From Diphasiastrum complanatum (taxonomy: Eukaryota; Streptophyta; Lycopodiopsida; Lycopodiales; Lycopodiaceae), in the NCBI GenBank assembly GCA_029204225.1, contig CM055095.1:52489836-52553835 (forward strand): a DNA stretch of 64,000 nt, in the 5' to 3' direction. A program made the translations under genes and the position numbers. The notes below the pieces were generated by a model that saw only the letters and a program-made list of their open reading frames with translations, made no database searches and was not told the origin of the DNA. Below, piece after piece: positions 13,046-24,700 of this stretch. The stretch's first letter is position 1; each line of letters opens with the position of its first letter.

Positions 13046-13655
13046 ACATTCTGCCCATTTGGTGTCGTGGATAAGAGACGAAATGTGGGTTGGTCCGTAG
13101 CTGGCGTGGGCTTTGCTTCTTTGCCTTTGACTTGGCCAGAACTTGCATGTGCGACTTCTATTATTGTGGGTGGCACTGGAACTACCACCGGGGCCATTGG
13201 TTGTTGTTGCTCCATATGCCGTTGGCAACCCTTAAGATCGCCCCTTGCTTGTGCAAGCTCTTGGATGGCGCGTTGGCTGTAGTTGTTGAAGTCTTGTTGG
13301 TAGCCGTTCAACGTTTGTTGGTACCGTCCCACTTGCGTTGTTAAAAAGTCCATCTCATTTTGGCTGAGAGGACGGTTGGTGGGTTCGAGTTGTGGGCTAA
13401 CCAAAGTATTAGGAGCTGGGCCTGGAGCGGGGCGAGATGCTGCTCTGCTTGCTGCTAGATCTCTTGGATCCATGTGGAGGCATCCGTTGCTGATTTGAAG
13501 AGGTCTTTAATATACATTTGGAGACCTTCTTCGTGCTTTTCCAGTTTCAGCACCTTATTCTTCTTTGCCTGCTCATGCTGTATGGCCACCTGCAGGTCTT
13601 GCTGGAGCTGGCTGATTTTCGCTTGCACCTTTGTGTTGTTGGTGGCCAAATCCAC
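13033..13655 (-). pseudogene. Coiled-coil ORF, probably from a retroelement
   Basis: Two minus-strand frames (13655-13455 and 13473-13033) overlap around ATDASTWIQEI and MDPRDLAASRAAS and look like one protein split by a frameshift. The first is a heptad-rich helix (KISQLQQDLQVAIQHEQAKK). The second is Ala/Pro-rich and then Gln-rich (TQVGRYQQTLNGYQQDFNNY). Composition fits a retroelement structural protein. A similar short coiled coil lies at 40649-40946. I do not recognise the family. Confidence 0.45.
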
Positions 13656-13940
13656 TAGAGTCCAATGAGACTTTGGTTGCTACCATATCCTAGATAAAGG
13701 AGCCCAAGGCCTGATACGCCGTCATGACACCCGTAGGCCGGCCGATAGGGTACTACTTGCTGGGGCTCGTTGGGATGACCTACATGTCGTCGTCATCTTT
13801 CTACTTTTGTCTGCAAATTCTACTATTACAGAAAACTCTAGTTTTTTGTCAAAATCTCCTATTCTGCAAGAAAACTGTCTTTTTGACTTTTTTTTGGCCA
13901 AGTACAGTACAGTATTGATCACATGTATTGTTTTTCTACT

Positions 13941-14590
13941 CCTCATATTGCATCATGTCTCGAAATTGTGCTGAATCCTCCAATCCTACTCCTCCACGAC
14001 TAGAACACAGAATTCCACGAATCAATGCAAAAAGTACGATGGAGAATCTAACCTAGTTAGATTTTTCCAAGACTTTGATAGTACATGCCGCTTTTATGGA
14101 GACACCTCTAAAACTGAAAAGCTCAGACTATTCCTTATGGTGCTCTATGGAACTGCCAAAGAGTGGCATGTCAACCTTGAAGCTCCTGATCTTGTTTCTT
14201 GGACCACCCTCAAGGACGCTCTCATCAAGCACTTCATACCTTCTAAATTAACTCAGAGCCGATTCATCCAAATGCATCGCGAAGAGTCTGTTAGGAGCTA
14301 CATTGAGAGTTTTGAACGTCTCAAGGTAGAATGTATTGACGAAAATATCACCAAAAGAATGGCCATCAAACTGTTCCTGGTTGGACTCCCTAAAAATATC
14401 CGTCGAGAACTAAAACCAGTTGACCTTTATGATCACCTTAAGACGTAATGACTAATGCCATCCATGAAGAATACGAGAAGTCCAATGAGGACTTTGATCA
14501 CAAAGAAAAAAAATCAAAAAATACAGATCGTCTTAATCAACAAAAGCTCAAAAATATCGTCCAATTCTCCGAACTTCTACAACAAATGGA
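13941..14590 (+). pseudogene. Ty3-type gag (retrotrans_gag) fragment
   Basis: After an ATG near 13945 (MSRNCAESS) and a one-base frameshift, the plus strand reads KYDGESNLVRFFQDFD, LFLMVLYGTAKEWHVNLE, WTTLKDALIKHF and RSYIESFERLKVECIDE, the standard helical gag domain. A stop at 14448 is followed in another frame by an acidic/Lys-rich continuation (IHEEYEKSNEDFDHKEKK). No zinc knuckle follows; copia sequence begins directly downstream. Confidence 0.7.
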
Positions 14591-15148
14591 AACTTGAATC
14601 ATGCTTTTGTACAACAAATTTTTAAACATTCTATTATTCTTAATCTAGACTATCCTGATAATAAAGTCGAGTTACTTGTCTGTCAAGACTGTCTAGTTGG
14701 TAAACAGACCCACAAGGTATACTCTCGAGTCTGCATGTCTCTTGATACAGGAACCGACAACAGTCGAAGAGGCACTTAGCCAACCAGGCTCTGATCTTTG
14801 GAGAGAAACCATGGATAGAGAGTATTCCTCTCTGATCAAGAACCAGACATGGTCATTAGTCAAAGCTCCTACTGGTTGCAATATCATTGATTGAAAATGG
14901 ATCTTTACAATCAAAGTGCTATTGTCTTATCGGCCAACCCTAGATTTCACTCTAGGAGTAAGCACATTGAAATCCGATATCACTACAACAGGGACAATGT
15001 TCTCAACAAGGAGGTAAGCTTAACGTACTGTAGAACGCAGGACATGGTTGCAGATATAGTTACAAAGGCATTAAGTGTTAATGCACACAACAAGTTTTGT
15101 GCATTGCTTAGTCTGAAGACCAACTTGGCATTCACGGATCCAGATTAG
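14591..15148 (+). pseudogene. Copia family F (copy F1), internally deleted pol
   Basis: Short pieces of a copia polyprotein in the correct order: a pre-integrase-like CQDCLVGKQTHK (14670-14710), the start of reverse transcriptase (EEALSQPGSDLWRETMDREY, 14770-14890), then directly the RNase H end (NPRFHSRSKHIEIRYHY, ADIVTKALSVN) up to TAG near 15146. Integrase core, the RT palm and most of RNase H are missing. The same PTRYT...SACLLIQE region occurs in the minus copy F2 at 43390-45105. Confidence 0.8.
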
Positions 15149-15600
15149 GGGGGGGGGGTGTTGGATTTATCTCATCTACTCTCCTAAATCCTATGTTAAT
15201 CTACCTCCATTCATGCTACTGCTTTTTTTCTCGTGTTGTCGGACAATCTACATATTTGAACTATTTGTCGCTGCAGTCTGCATAAATATAGGGTAAATCT
15301 CCACATGTGAAAAATGCAAAAAATTCAACACTGCCTTACAAATGCCAAAGGTGCCCTTATAGAAAGACGAAGGTACCTTGCAAATCATTTTGTTAAGACA
15401 TTTGATGGAGTGTTGCGATTTTCACATTTTTACCAATGTAAATTTTAGCGAAGCCCAATGTCGCGGCCTCCTCACGCTCGTCCATGAACTGTGCAATCAG
15501 ATTTGACAACAACAACAGCCACCCACGATCTCCCACAAACAGCACAACCACTTTTGTACCTTCTTCATCTGCACACATGTAAAACTTATGTATATATTAA
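15149..15600 (+). repeat. PPT and 3' LTR start of copy F1
   Basis: The pol stop is followed by a poly-G polypurine tract (about 15147-15158) and then tgttggatttatctc at 15159, a standard copia LTR start. No matching 5' LTR is seen, so the right end is not fixed; it must lie before the methyltransferase exon at 15616. Confidence 0.6.
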
Positions 15601-15615
15601 ATATCATCTGAGTAT

Positions 15616-17962
15616 TCAGAGAGATTTTATTCTCATTTTCACAAAATCAACTAAATTAGTATCTAAATCTACTGCAGCAACATGTCTGCCTTTCTGAACA
15701 GCACATGTGCTCGTAGTGCCGCTGCCGCTAAATAAATCTAAAACCCAATCAGCTGGGTGAAAAAAAATATCAATTAAATGATTAATTAATTGTTGTGGCT
15801 TTTGGTAGGGACAAGCCACAGAACTTGTCATTGGATTTTTTAATTTCTTTGTCACAACTGGATACTGGAACAAGTTTCCAAAACTTGTCAGTCCGGAAGT
15901 GTTATAATGCAGCATCGAGCATTTGCCATCCAAAGAATAATAACCAATGGTTATGTATTCATTGCAAAGTCGAGCTCCTCCTGAGTTCCTGACATTGGGC
16001 TTGTACCTGACATGGAACATTACAGGTCAAATCAATTTAAAATTTAAATTTTTTTGTAAAAAATTTAAAATTAAATTATGAATTAAAATACAAATTGATA
16101 ATTTAGGAACTTAAGAACTTACCACACAACATTCTCGATTTTCGCATTACAGAAAGTTAGTAGAGCTTTCTATACTGATGCTGACTGACAAGAAGAATGA
16201 AAAATAACAACTCTCCAAATTGGAGAAGTTTTGACTTCAAGAAAGCCCTGTATAAAACTATGGATTTCAGTGAATTTGAAAGGAGTATCATCATTTAATG
16301 ATTCCTTCATCTGAAATCCATATGGTATATTGGTGATGCAGTGTGTAAGGCCTTTTTCTTAAAAAATTTGAAATTTCTCTGCAATCGCCCTCCTCAACGA
16401 AGTAAAAGCATGGTTGATCATCGACACTTTTGGGAAGGTAGGTCTCTAATGGATACTCCTCCGCAATAGTCTCACCCCGTGCCAATCTCTCTCTGTCCCT
16501 TTTTTATGCTTTTGCCTTCAGAATATGTCTCTTGAATTGCTCTGGAAGGACTTTGTTTTTTTTGTCTTCGGGAGACTGAAAAGGAAAAAGTAATGCTTAA
16601 CATGGGAGGCAAAAAATATAAAATAGAATAGGAGACTTAACTTATCAAAAAAAAAATTAAATAAAGAAAAAGTTGTGCTTAGCATAGGAGACATAGAATA
16701 TAGAAAAGAAACAATTAATAAGCACCTATGCTTAGGCATGGGTGAAATAAATACCATGTCTCTAAACAAAATAAAAAATGGACTCAGGGCTTCATTTCGG
16801 CTGCTCAGAGGATAAAGCCTCTGGCACTAATCGAAATCTTGACAATTTAACCCTGTCACAAGGGCTTCTTGAACTTTCATAAATAATTTGTGCCTGTATT
16901 TATAAAATATAATTGTTAAAAATCCAACCAAATTAATCATTTTATTAAAAAAGGTAGCATGAAAATAAATATTTAAATTATGATTATTACCTCTGAAATT
17001 CTTTTTCCAATTCTGCCAGGGAAAGTTGACCATCGACAACTCTTGAAAGAACACTTATTATTAGCTCTGAAGATCTAATCCCTTGCATATTCTTCCACTC
17101 TGATATTCCCATTTCAGTAGGGATTGACTTCAGAGTTTGAGTGCTCACAACTTTCTTTTTGGACTTTGAGGCACCCTAAGCAGGTTGGCCTTCTATTTGA
17201 AAAGTTTTCCACTTATCAAAAAATTTAAAAACAAGGGCCCACACCTGAAATAAAAAAAATTTAATTGATAAAAAATTTAACCAATATTTAAATTGAGTTC
17301 AAAATTTTAGTCTGATAAAAAAATTATAACATATATTATGACTAGAGCATTCCATGACGAGCATAGCCAAACAAATTACCTGGCCACTACAAAAAGCAAG
17401 CTGAAAAAAAATTATCGTATTTAGTAAGGCTCTGCGTAGGATTTTTCGAATCAAAAGGCAGGCCTGTCTCTGGAGCACATAGTGTTTTCAGCTCAAGTTG
17501 ATTCACATTTCCTGCTTTGGAGACTCTCATGTTTTCTTTGTGAAAAAAATGAATTCTTTGTATCACGATCATCTTCATCCGGTAGTCCTGATCAATATTG
17601 TGGTCCCAAGCCAATAATTTCGCTTCTTCCACTGTCAGGCCAGCAAATGCAATAGCACTCACAGTTCGAAAGGTTGAGATATGGGGATACTCTTGAGATA
17701 ATTGTTTTTGAGCTTGTAAACTGTGTACCCCCCCAAGAACAAAAAAATGATATGAATCTAATAAAGAAAAATTAAAATTTGCAACATCGTTGCATTCGTT
17801 AGGATCAACCAAAACAACAAAGGGAGTAACTATAGCCTGTGTATGATCTTTAAATTTTATTTTTAAATTATGTACGTGTGTTTCATTAGGCTTTTTAACT
17901 TCCATTGGCCTGTCTCCTGTTATTGGGTCTACAGGTGGCCTATCACACTGATTTATGTCCAA
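15616..17962 (-). pseudogene. ParB-like / beta-class amino DNA methyltransferase gene, five exons, decayed
   Basis: Minus-strand exons with GT-AG borders and compatible phases: 17962-17380, 17244-16991, 16893-16755, 16575-16123, 16006-15616. Exon 1 carries a ParB/sulfiredoxin-like domain: FFVLGGVHSLQAQKQL, then LTVEEAKLLAWDHNIDQDYR. Exons 2-3 are helical linker. Exon 4 holds the motif IV position, reading ITNIPYGFQ at about 16310-16335 where DPPYG is expected, and leads to ENVVWYKPN across the last junction. Exon 5 has motif I, DWVLDLFSGSGTTSTCAVQ (about 15700-15740). The order IV then I is the beta class, whose members make N6-methyladenine or N4-methylcytosine. Lesions: an extra T in a T8 tract near 17405, stops at 17176, 16827, 16504 and 16170, and a frameshift in exon 4. 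LTR A1 begins 40 bases upstream of the first ATG, so 5' exons may be lost. Introns argue against bacterial contamination. Confidence 0.82.
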
Positions 17963-18001
17963 AATTTAAGTTGTTTCTTTTATTTTTTTTGTTTTATGGA
18001 T

Positions 18002-18612
18002 TGTTGAAATATTGGAAAAATCTATCTAATGTTGTAAGTAGGGGTCCTAAAAATGCCAAAGATGAATTGAACTCTTTTGGCTTAGTAAAGACTCGTCTTA
18101 GAATAAAATATTCAAGGTAGGTAGAAGTAGAAACTCGAGCTACCATAGGAATTGCCATTTGTACTTTGCATGCCACATTTAATGCATGAAAATACTAGGT
18201 GGCACAATTAGACATATTGAGGTGGCTTGAATAAGTCTAGATAGCTTGAGAGGTGGATTCATAACTCCAATTCAACTCAAAGTAGGAGGAGAGTCCATGG
18301 ATCTATATATATGTCATGTACTCTCATTGAGAAGATGATGATTTTTGTGTAATACAAATTTGGAGACTAAGCTCTTTGTGCCCTCTCTCTCTACTCGAGT
18401 TTGTACATTCATATTCTCTCTCTAGCCAAGTTGAGACATTTATTGTACTTAGTTTCATATTTTGTTGATAGATCTTACTTGTAACACAAAAATATTTCTT
18501 GTATGATCAGCTTTCCTATTGTCAATCAATGCTAGTTTGATCTTTATGGTATTATTGGGCTTAGGAGATCAAAAGTACATGTGTAGGGCATCCCACACGT
18601 GTGAATTCAACA
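18002..18612 (+). repeat. 5' LTR of copia element A1
   Basis: Starts TGTTGAA and ends TTCAACA (perfect terminal inverted repeat), 611 bp. It contains a TATA-like tatatatat at 18304 and the palindrome CACACGTGTG at 18594-18603. It is followed directly by the primer site tggtatcagagc (18613-18624), complementary to initiator tRNA-Met. It closely matches the A2 LTR at 51160-51772. Confidence 0.88.
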
Positions 18613-19368
18613 TGGTATCAGAGCCTACCTAAGATTTACAAGCAAATCTAATCAAAAAGTTTGCAAATTTGATCAGATTTCAAGCTAGGAATTGTCTAGA
18701 TTCTACTTTCTAGCTAGTTTGCAGTTTTTTGGTGATTTTGAGCCTCAAACCACTTTGATCGGTCCAGATCAGGTACTGTACGGAATTTCAGGTGCAGGCA
18801 CGTGTGAAATCCACCCATTTTTAGTTTAGTGGTTCTCTCTCACCTTAGATCCAAATTTCATGCAATTTGGCCCACTAGAAAGCTAAAAATGTGTAAAATA
18901 TGATGCAATTTGAATCATGACAGTTGGATAAGCCAATCAAAAGATATAAGCTTTTGAATAGTCATAGGTAGGGCGCCTAGACCTGTGGCAAATCTTGAGT
19001 ACATGTCATTTATTGCTTGAATGGTCACAAAAATCACCCAAAAGTTGACCAATCTCATCTATATGTGATTTAGGCAAAATTTAGAGGATCTAGGCAAATT
19101 GTTTGATACAAATAGATTGTATTTGAGTCAATTTGACATTTTTGGAGTATTTCTCACGTGTGAAATTCAGAGAACCATAACTTTTGCCATATTTCATCTT
19201 TTGTGATGATTCAAATCTTGGTTTAGAGAGATTGTCAAACTAGTGAAATCTATCTCACAGTTTTTTGCTTAGTCTTACATAGGATTTGGCTTTTTACCCT
19301 TGATTGGTCCCTATAGTGAGAAGATAAGCAATTTTTTCATCCATCTTTTGTGATTTCCAACATTCTTT
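18613..19368 (+). other. Untranslated leader of element A1
   Basis: Lies between the primer binding site and the gag ATG at 19369. Non-coding. It contains the conserved module ggtactgtacgga...cacgtgtgaaat at 18761-18810, also present in the A2 and C leaders. Confidence 0.7.
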
Positions 19369-20236
19369 ATGGCTTCAATGGGTGCCTTTCTATTAGAAGC
19401 AAGTGAAATATTGTCAACCTCCAATTACTCAATTTGGAAGGTTAGGATGGAATCCGTCTTAATTCTCCAAGATGTGATGGATATTGTACTTGGTATTGAA
19501 GAAGAACCACAAATTCCTCAAGAAAAAGAGAGCTAGGATGGCTCTACATTATATTAAAATGAATGTCTCAAATGACATCTTAAGAGAAATTGGTGCTTGT
19601 ACCAATGCCAAAGATGCTTGGGATACTCTCAAGTCCATCTATGAGACAAAGAATACTTCTAGACTTCTAAAACTAAGAAACCAAATTTTTCAAAGTGTAC
19701 ATAGAAGTGATGAAAGTGCTTCAACTTATGTAACGAGAGTTAAAGATCTCCATAGAGAATTGTCATGCATACGAGACTCTGTCAACCAAAATGAACTTGT
19801 TCAAGTCATACTTAATGGGTTAAAGGAGGAATATGACAACCTTATTTAGAATTATGCCATTAAAGAGGAGCTACCAAGTTTGGAAGCACTCCAAAGTGTG
19901 GTCATTTCTGAAGAATCAAGACAAGAGTATAAACTCTTGAAAATGGAAAGATTGTCTCTCAACATTGATGGTAAAGCCCTCTTTACCAAAGACAAGCACA
20001 AGTCAAGAAGTAAGAATCAACACCAACCCTCTTCAAGCAAGAACAATCTTATTTTCAAGGAGAAAGGAGAAGAGGATGAGTCCTCTCAAGCTTTCACACC
20101 CAAGAAGAACAAGAAAAACATCAAGTGTTTCTTTTGTGGCAAGAAGGGGCATTATGCCACCAATTGCTTCAAGAAGAAGAGTCAATTCAAGCAAGCCAAC
20201 ATTTTCAATGAAGAGAAGGAAGATGCTCATGCAAGT
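19369..20236 (+). pseudogene. Copia A1 gag, interrupted by element B+
   Basis: Encodes a copia gag: N-terminal STSNYSIWKVRMESVLILQ, central ALHYIKMNVSNDILREIG, zinc knuckle CFFCGKKGHYATNC near 20130-20170. Against copy A2 it has a deletion of about 14 bp after PQIPQE (frameshift near 19522) and a CAG-to-TAG stop at the EEYDNLI position (19847). Reading stops at 20236, where element B+ is inserted; protease resumes at 25982. Confidence 0.88.
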
Positions 20237-20918
20237 TGTTAAAAATTCACAATTCTAGCTTGACTAGTTTTGGTCATATGACTTGTAAATAGTTAGATGG
20301 TCATGATGTGGCTTGTCACACGTGCCAAATAGCATAGGATTCCATTCATAAGGATGTTCTCAAGTAGACCTAAGTGTTAGAACCTTTGGAATGAGTCCAA
20401 ATTATGCTTAGATACAAGGGAGAAAAAATAGGAGCTATTTTTGGTAATTTTTGCATTGTTGAGGGATCTCCAAGATTCCAACCCTAACTTGGTAGGGATG
20501 AAAGATCCACCAAAATTAGCATTAGGGATAGGTTTAGGGCTACTCATACCTGCCCAAAACCGTGATGGATCATGTATATATAGGTGATGATATCTCACCA
20601 AAATCAATCAAGCAATTTCATGTTTTTTCTCTCATAATGGTGCAATTGCTCTCTATGTTCATAATTGTTTGAGTACTTGTGATTACTAATGATTATAGGA
20701 TTGAATGTAGGTCTGGTGTACAGTACTCAGACTGTGGGAGGCCGTACTTTCACACGTGTGAAGCCTTCTTCAAGGATTTGGGCCATTTAGTGAGGTTCAA
20801 GCATAGATTTTTGATGGATTTTGATGGTTCAACTTGTGCTAATCTTATGAAATCATAATCTATTGTTTCCCTCATCATTTCAAGTGTTTTAGGATCCTTA
20901 TTTGCTGTAATTTTTACA
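20237..20918 (+). repeat. 5' LTR of B+
   Basis: Begins tgttaaaaattc and ends gtaatttttaca. It has a TATA box at 20575-20582 and CACACGTGTG at 20751-20760. It appears identical to the 3' LTR, implying recent insertion. Confidence 0.95.
20575..20582 (+). promoter_or_regulatory. Putative TATA box of the B+ LTR promoter
   Basis: The run tatatata sits in the middle of the LTR, where copia U3 promoters normally lie; it is repeated in the 3' LTR near 25638. Confidence 0.55.
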
Positions 20919-21729
20919 TGGTATCAGAGCCTAAAGGCTGAAATGAGCTAAATCCTTGGTTTTCATTCAATTTGATCACAATTTTTGATCTAAATCTTGT
21001 GTAGATTGGATCTTAGCATCTAGTATTGATTCTAGAACTCAAAGTGAGTCAAATACATTGGAGATTGGTGTTGTGTGACTTCATTTGCAGGTGTTTAGGT
21101 GTCTAAAACCAGAGGCAAAGTTGAATTCAATTCACATTACCAAGATAGCAAGTTTTGCTTGCTCCAAGCATTGATTTCTAAGCGAGTTTTGGAGGTGATT
21201 TCATAGAGAAGGCTTTCTAGCATTCAAGGAGAGGGAAGATCAGAGTTTTGGGGACTCTTCAAGGCTGTTCTAAGGTGTAGTAGACACCTCCTAAAGTGAT
21301 TTAGGTTCAGTCCAACCATTGCTTGACTTATGCACCAAATTAGATCAATTTTTCATCAATTTTGATCATTTTTTGCTTGTGATTGGATAGTAGATTGTGT
21401 TGCATCCTCATTAAGTTCCATTTAGATCTTTTACAAGTGATTTTGGAAGTATATTAGGTTGCTGAAATTCACTCTTGATCAGATCATTTGGAAGCTTTAA
21501 TGTTCTTTATAGAAAGAGGGGCAATTCTACTAGTATTGTCTACTTCAATCAAGCAAGTGCATTGTTTCTAGTATTCTATGATTTGATTTTGTTAGAGATC
21601 ATTCTTAGATCTTTATAGGAAGTCTATTACTGATCTTTTCAGGTCCCTAAGAAGTGGGATAAGGTAGACCTTCAATCAAATCAATAGAAGTAACCTTCAT
21701 TTGTGTCAAGTCCTTGATTAGGAGACTAG
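20919..21729 (+). other. Primer binding site and leader of B+
   Basis: The tRNA-Met primer site is followed by about 800 bases of non-coding leader up to the gag ATG at 21730. No ORF of interest is seen. Confidence 0.7.
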
Positions 21730-24700
21730 ATGGCATCTATAAATGCATATCTTTTGGATACTAATGAAAGGCTCAACAAAACTAACTATTCCATATGGAA
21801 AGTTAGAATGGAATCTATCATGATCATGCAAGATCTGATGGAAATTGTAAATGGTAAGGAGGGTGAACCTATTCATCCTCAAGAAAAAGCCAAATACATC
21901 AAGAGGTGCAATGTTGCACTACATTGCATAAAAATGAATGTTGCAAATGAACTCTTAAGAGAGGTAGGAGATTGCACTTCAGCTCAAGATGCTTGGGAGA
22001 CTTTGCAAAAGGTATATGAATCCAAGAACCAAACTAGAATGTTAGCTTTGAAGAATCAAATCTATAGAAGCTATCAAAAGAAAGGAGAGAATGCACATAC
22101 TTTTGTCCTAAGAGTAAAGGAATTGAATAAAGAGCTAGCCTTTATAGGTGACCTTATCAAGGATGAAGAGCTTGTTCAACTCATATTGAATGGACTAAGC
22201 TTTGAATTTGACAATTTGGTTCAGGGATATGCAATTATGGGTAAGCTACCCATACTTGAAGAACTCCAAGGCACGCTCATGGCCGAGGAATCAAGAAGGA
22301 GCCAAATGCAAGAGAGGATGGATAGGCTTTCCATCCAAGGTGGAGATGACCAAGCTCTCTTCACCAAAGGCAAAGGCAAGTCCAAAGGCAAAGGATCAAC
22401 ATTCAAGAAGTCTACAAAGCTTGAGGATCAAGAAGGCAACTCCATCAACCACCAAAGTCAAGAAGGACAAATCAAAGGTGAAGTGCTACTATTGTAGCAA
22501 GATGGGGCATTATGCCTCGGAATGCTTCAAGAGGAAGCAAGATCAAAGCCAAGCCAACATGAGCAAAGAGGAGGAGGAGAGTTCACATGAGGACTCTCTC
22601 ATGATGTCCATATTTTCTTCAACAAGCTTCAAAGGAGAAGATCCTTGGTGGATTGACTCGGGTGCTAGTTCACACATGACTAGTAAAAGGGAGTTTTTCT
22701 CTTCTCTCTTATCTTATGATGGACCTATAAAGTCTATCTATACAGCAAATGATGAAGCTTGTAAGATTGAAGGAGTTGGTAGCATTCCCCTTTGCTTAGG
22801 ATCTTCCAAAAAGATCAACATAGAAGGTGTTTTGTACATTCCTACAATAACAAAGAATCTACTAAGTGTTGGCCAAATGGTAGACAATGGTTTCAATGTT
22901 GACTTTGCTTCAAATGAATGTTTCATCAAGAAGAAGGGTAAGATAGTGGCTAAGGGCACTAGACTTGGCAAACTATATAAGCTGGATGCATTTGTGGATA
23001 CTAATGTTGTCATGTTGGCCGAGAAGAGCAAGATATCTACCTTTACTTTATGGCACAAAAGACTTGGACATGTCAACTCGGGTTCCATGGAGGCTATGAT
23101 CAAGGAGGAGTATGCTTTAGGCCTACCAAGGTCTATTGGGAAGGAAGACAAGGTTTGTGAAGCTTGTGCCTTATCCAAGGCACATAAGAAGGTGTTTCCT
23201 AGCTCCATCACAAAGTCATCTCATCCTCTTGAACTCATACACTCGGATGTGCACATTGCTAGCACCAAATCTAATGGAGGTTCATCCATGTTTTTAACCT
23301 TCATTGATGACTACTCAAGATATTGTTGGGTGTTCTTACTTTCCTTCAAGTCTCAAGTATTTGATACTTTTGTAAAGTTCAAGTTGTTTGTGGAAAAGCA
23401 TCATAATCATAGCATCAAGATTCTTAGAAGTGACAATGGTGGAGAATTCATCTCCAATGAGTTCAAGGCCTTTTGTGAGGAGGAAGGGATCAAGAAAGAG
23501 ACTTCTTGTCCTTACACTCCTCAACAAAATGGAGTTGCTGAAAGAAGGAATAGAACATTATGTGAATGTTCTAAGGCTTTAAGATTAGATGCTTGTTTTC
23601 CCAAATCCTTTTGGGATGAGTCTCTTGTATGTGCAAACTACTTGATGAATAGGGTGTCTTGCAAAGCAATTGAAGGCAAAACTCCTTATGAGATGTTGTA
23701 TGGAAAGAAACCCAATCTTAATCACTTGAAAGTTTTTGGGTGTATATGTTATGTGCATGTGCCATTGGAAACAAGAACCAAGGAGGATCCATCTTCCACA
23801 AGAGGGATCATGCTTGGATATGCAAGCTCAAGCAAGGGCTACAAAGTCTATCTCCCATGCTTGAACAAATTTGTTGTTTCAAGGGATGTCATCTTTGATG
23901 AACATCATATGCATATGCTTGAAGAAGGCTCAAGTGCTCCAACAATCAAGAAGAAGATGGCCGAGGAGCAAGATCTTGGTTTTGAGGAGGAGCTCATGGA
24001 GGAGCAAGCACCAAACCCACCTATCACACCAAGGAGATCTTCAAGGGCAAAAGTGGAGCCATCAACGCTCACATATCAAGGCAAAGGACAGCAAGTTGAG
24101 GAGTATATCTATATGGAGCAGCCACAAGGGTTCATCAAGCATGGAATGGAGAACAAAGTATGCCATCTCCAAAGAAGCATCTATGGCTTGAAGCAAGCCT
24201 CAAGATCTTGGAATTCAAGACTACATTGCTATCTTATTTCACTTTCTTTTGTTCAAAGTGAATATGATCCCACTCTTTACATTAAGTTTGATGATGTTGG
24301 TATTGTACTTTTACTCATTTATGTAGATGACATCATCATTAGTGGAAATAGTGTTGATGGTATTGAAAAAATCAAGATAGATCTATCCTTAGAGTTCAAG
24401 ATGGTAGATCTAGGGTGTCTTCACTTCATCTTAGGCATAGAAGTACTTAGAGGGTCTGATTTTATCTTTATAAGTCAAGTAAACTATGCTCAAAGTCTTT
24501 TGAAGAAGTTTAAGATGGAAGTATGCAAAAGTGTTGACACACCAATGGAGCAAGATGTAAAAGTGCCAAATGAAGATGATGAAAGATCCTTCATGGACAT
24601 CACTTTGTTTAGGCAACTTATAGGTTCCTTAATGTGGATCACTATAACTAGACCAGATCTTAGCTTTAGTGTATGTAGGTTGAGCCAATCCATGCAAAAG

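Noticed and set aside
15616-17962. Bacterial contamination as the source of the methyltransferase
   Set aside because: Introns with plant-like AT-rich bodies and GT-AG borders, and direct continuity with copia LTRs, argue against it.
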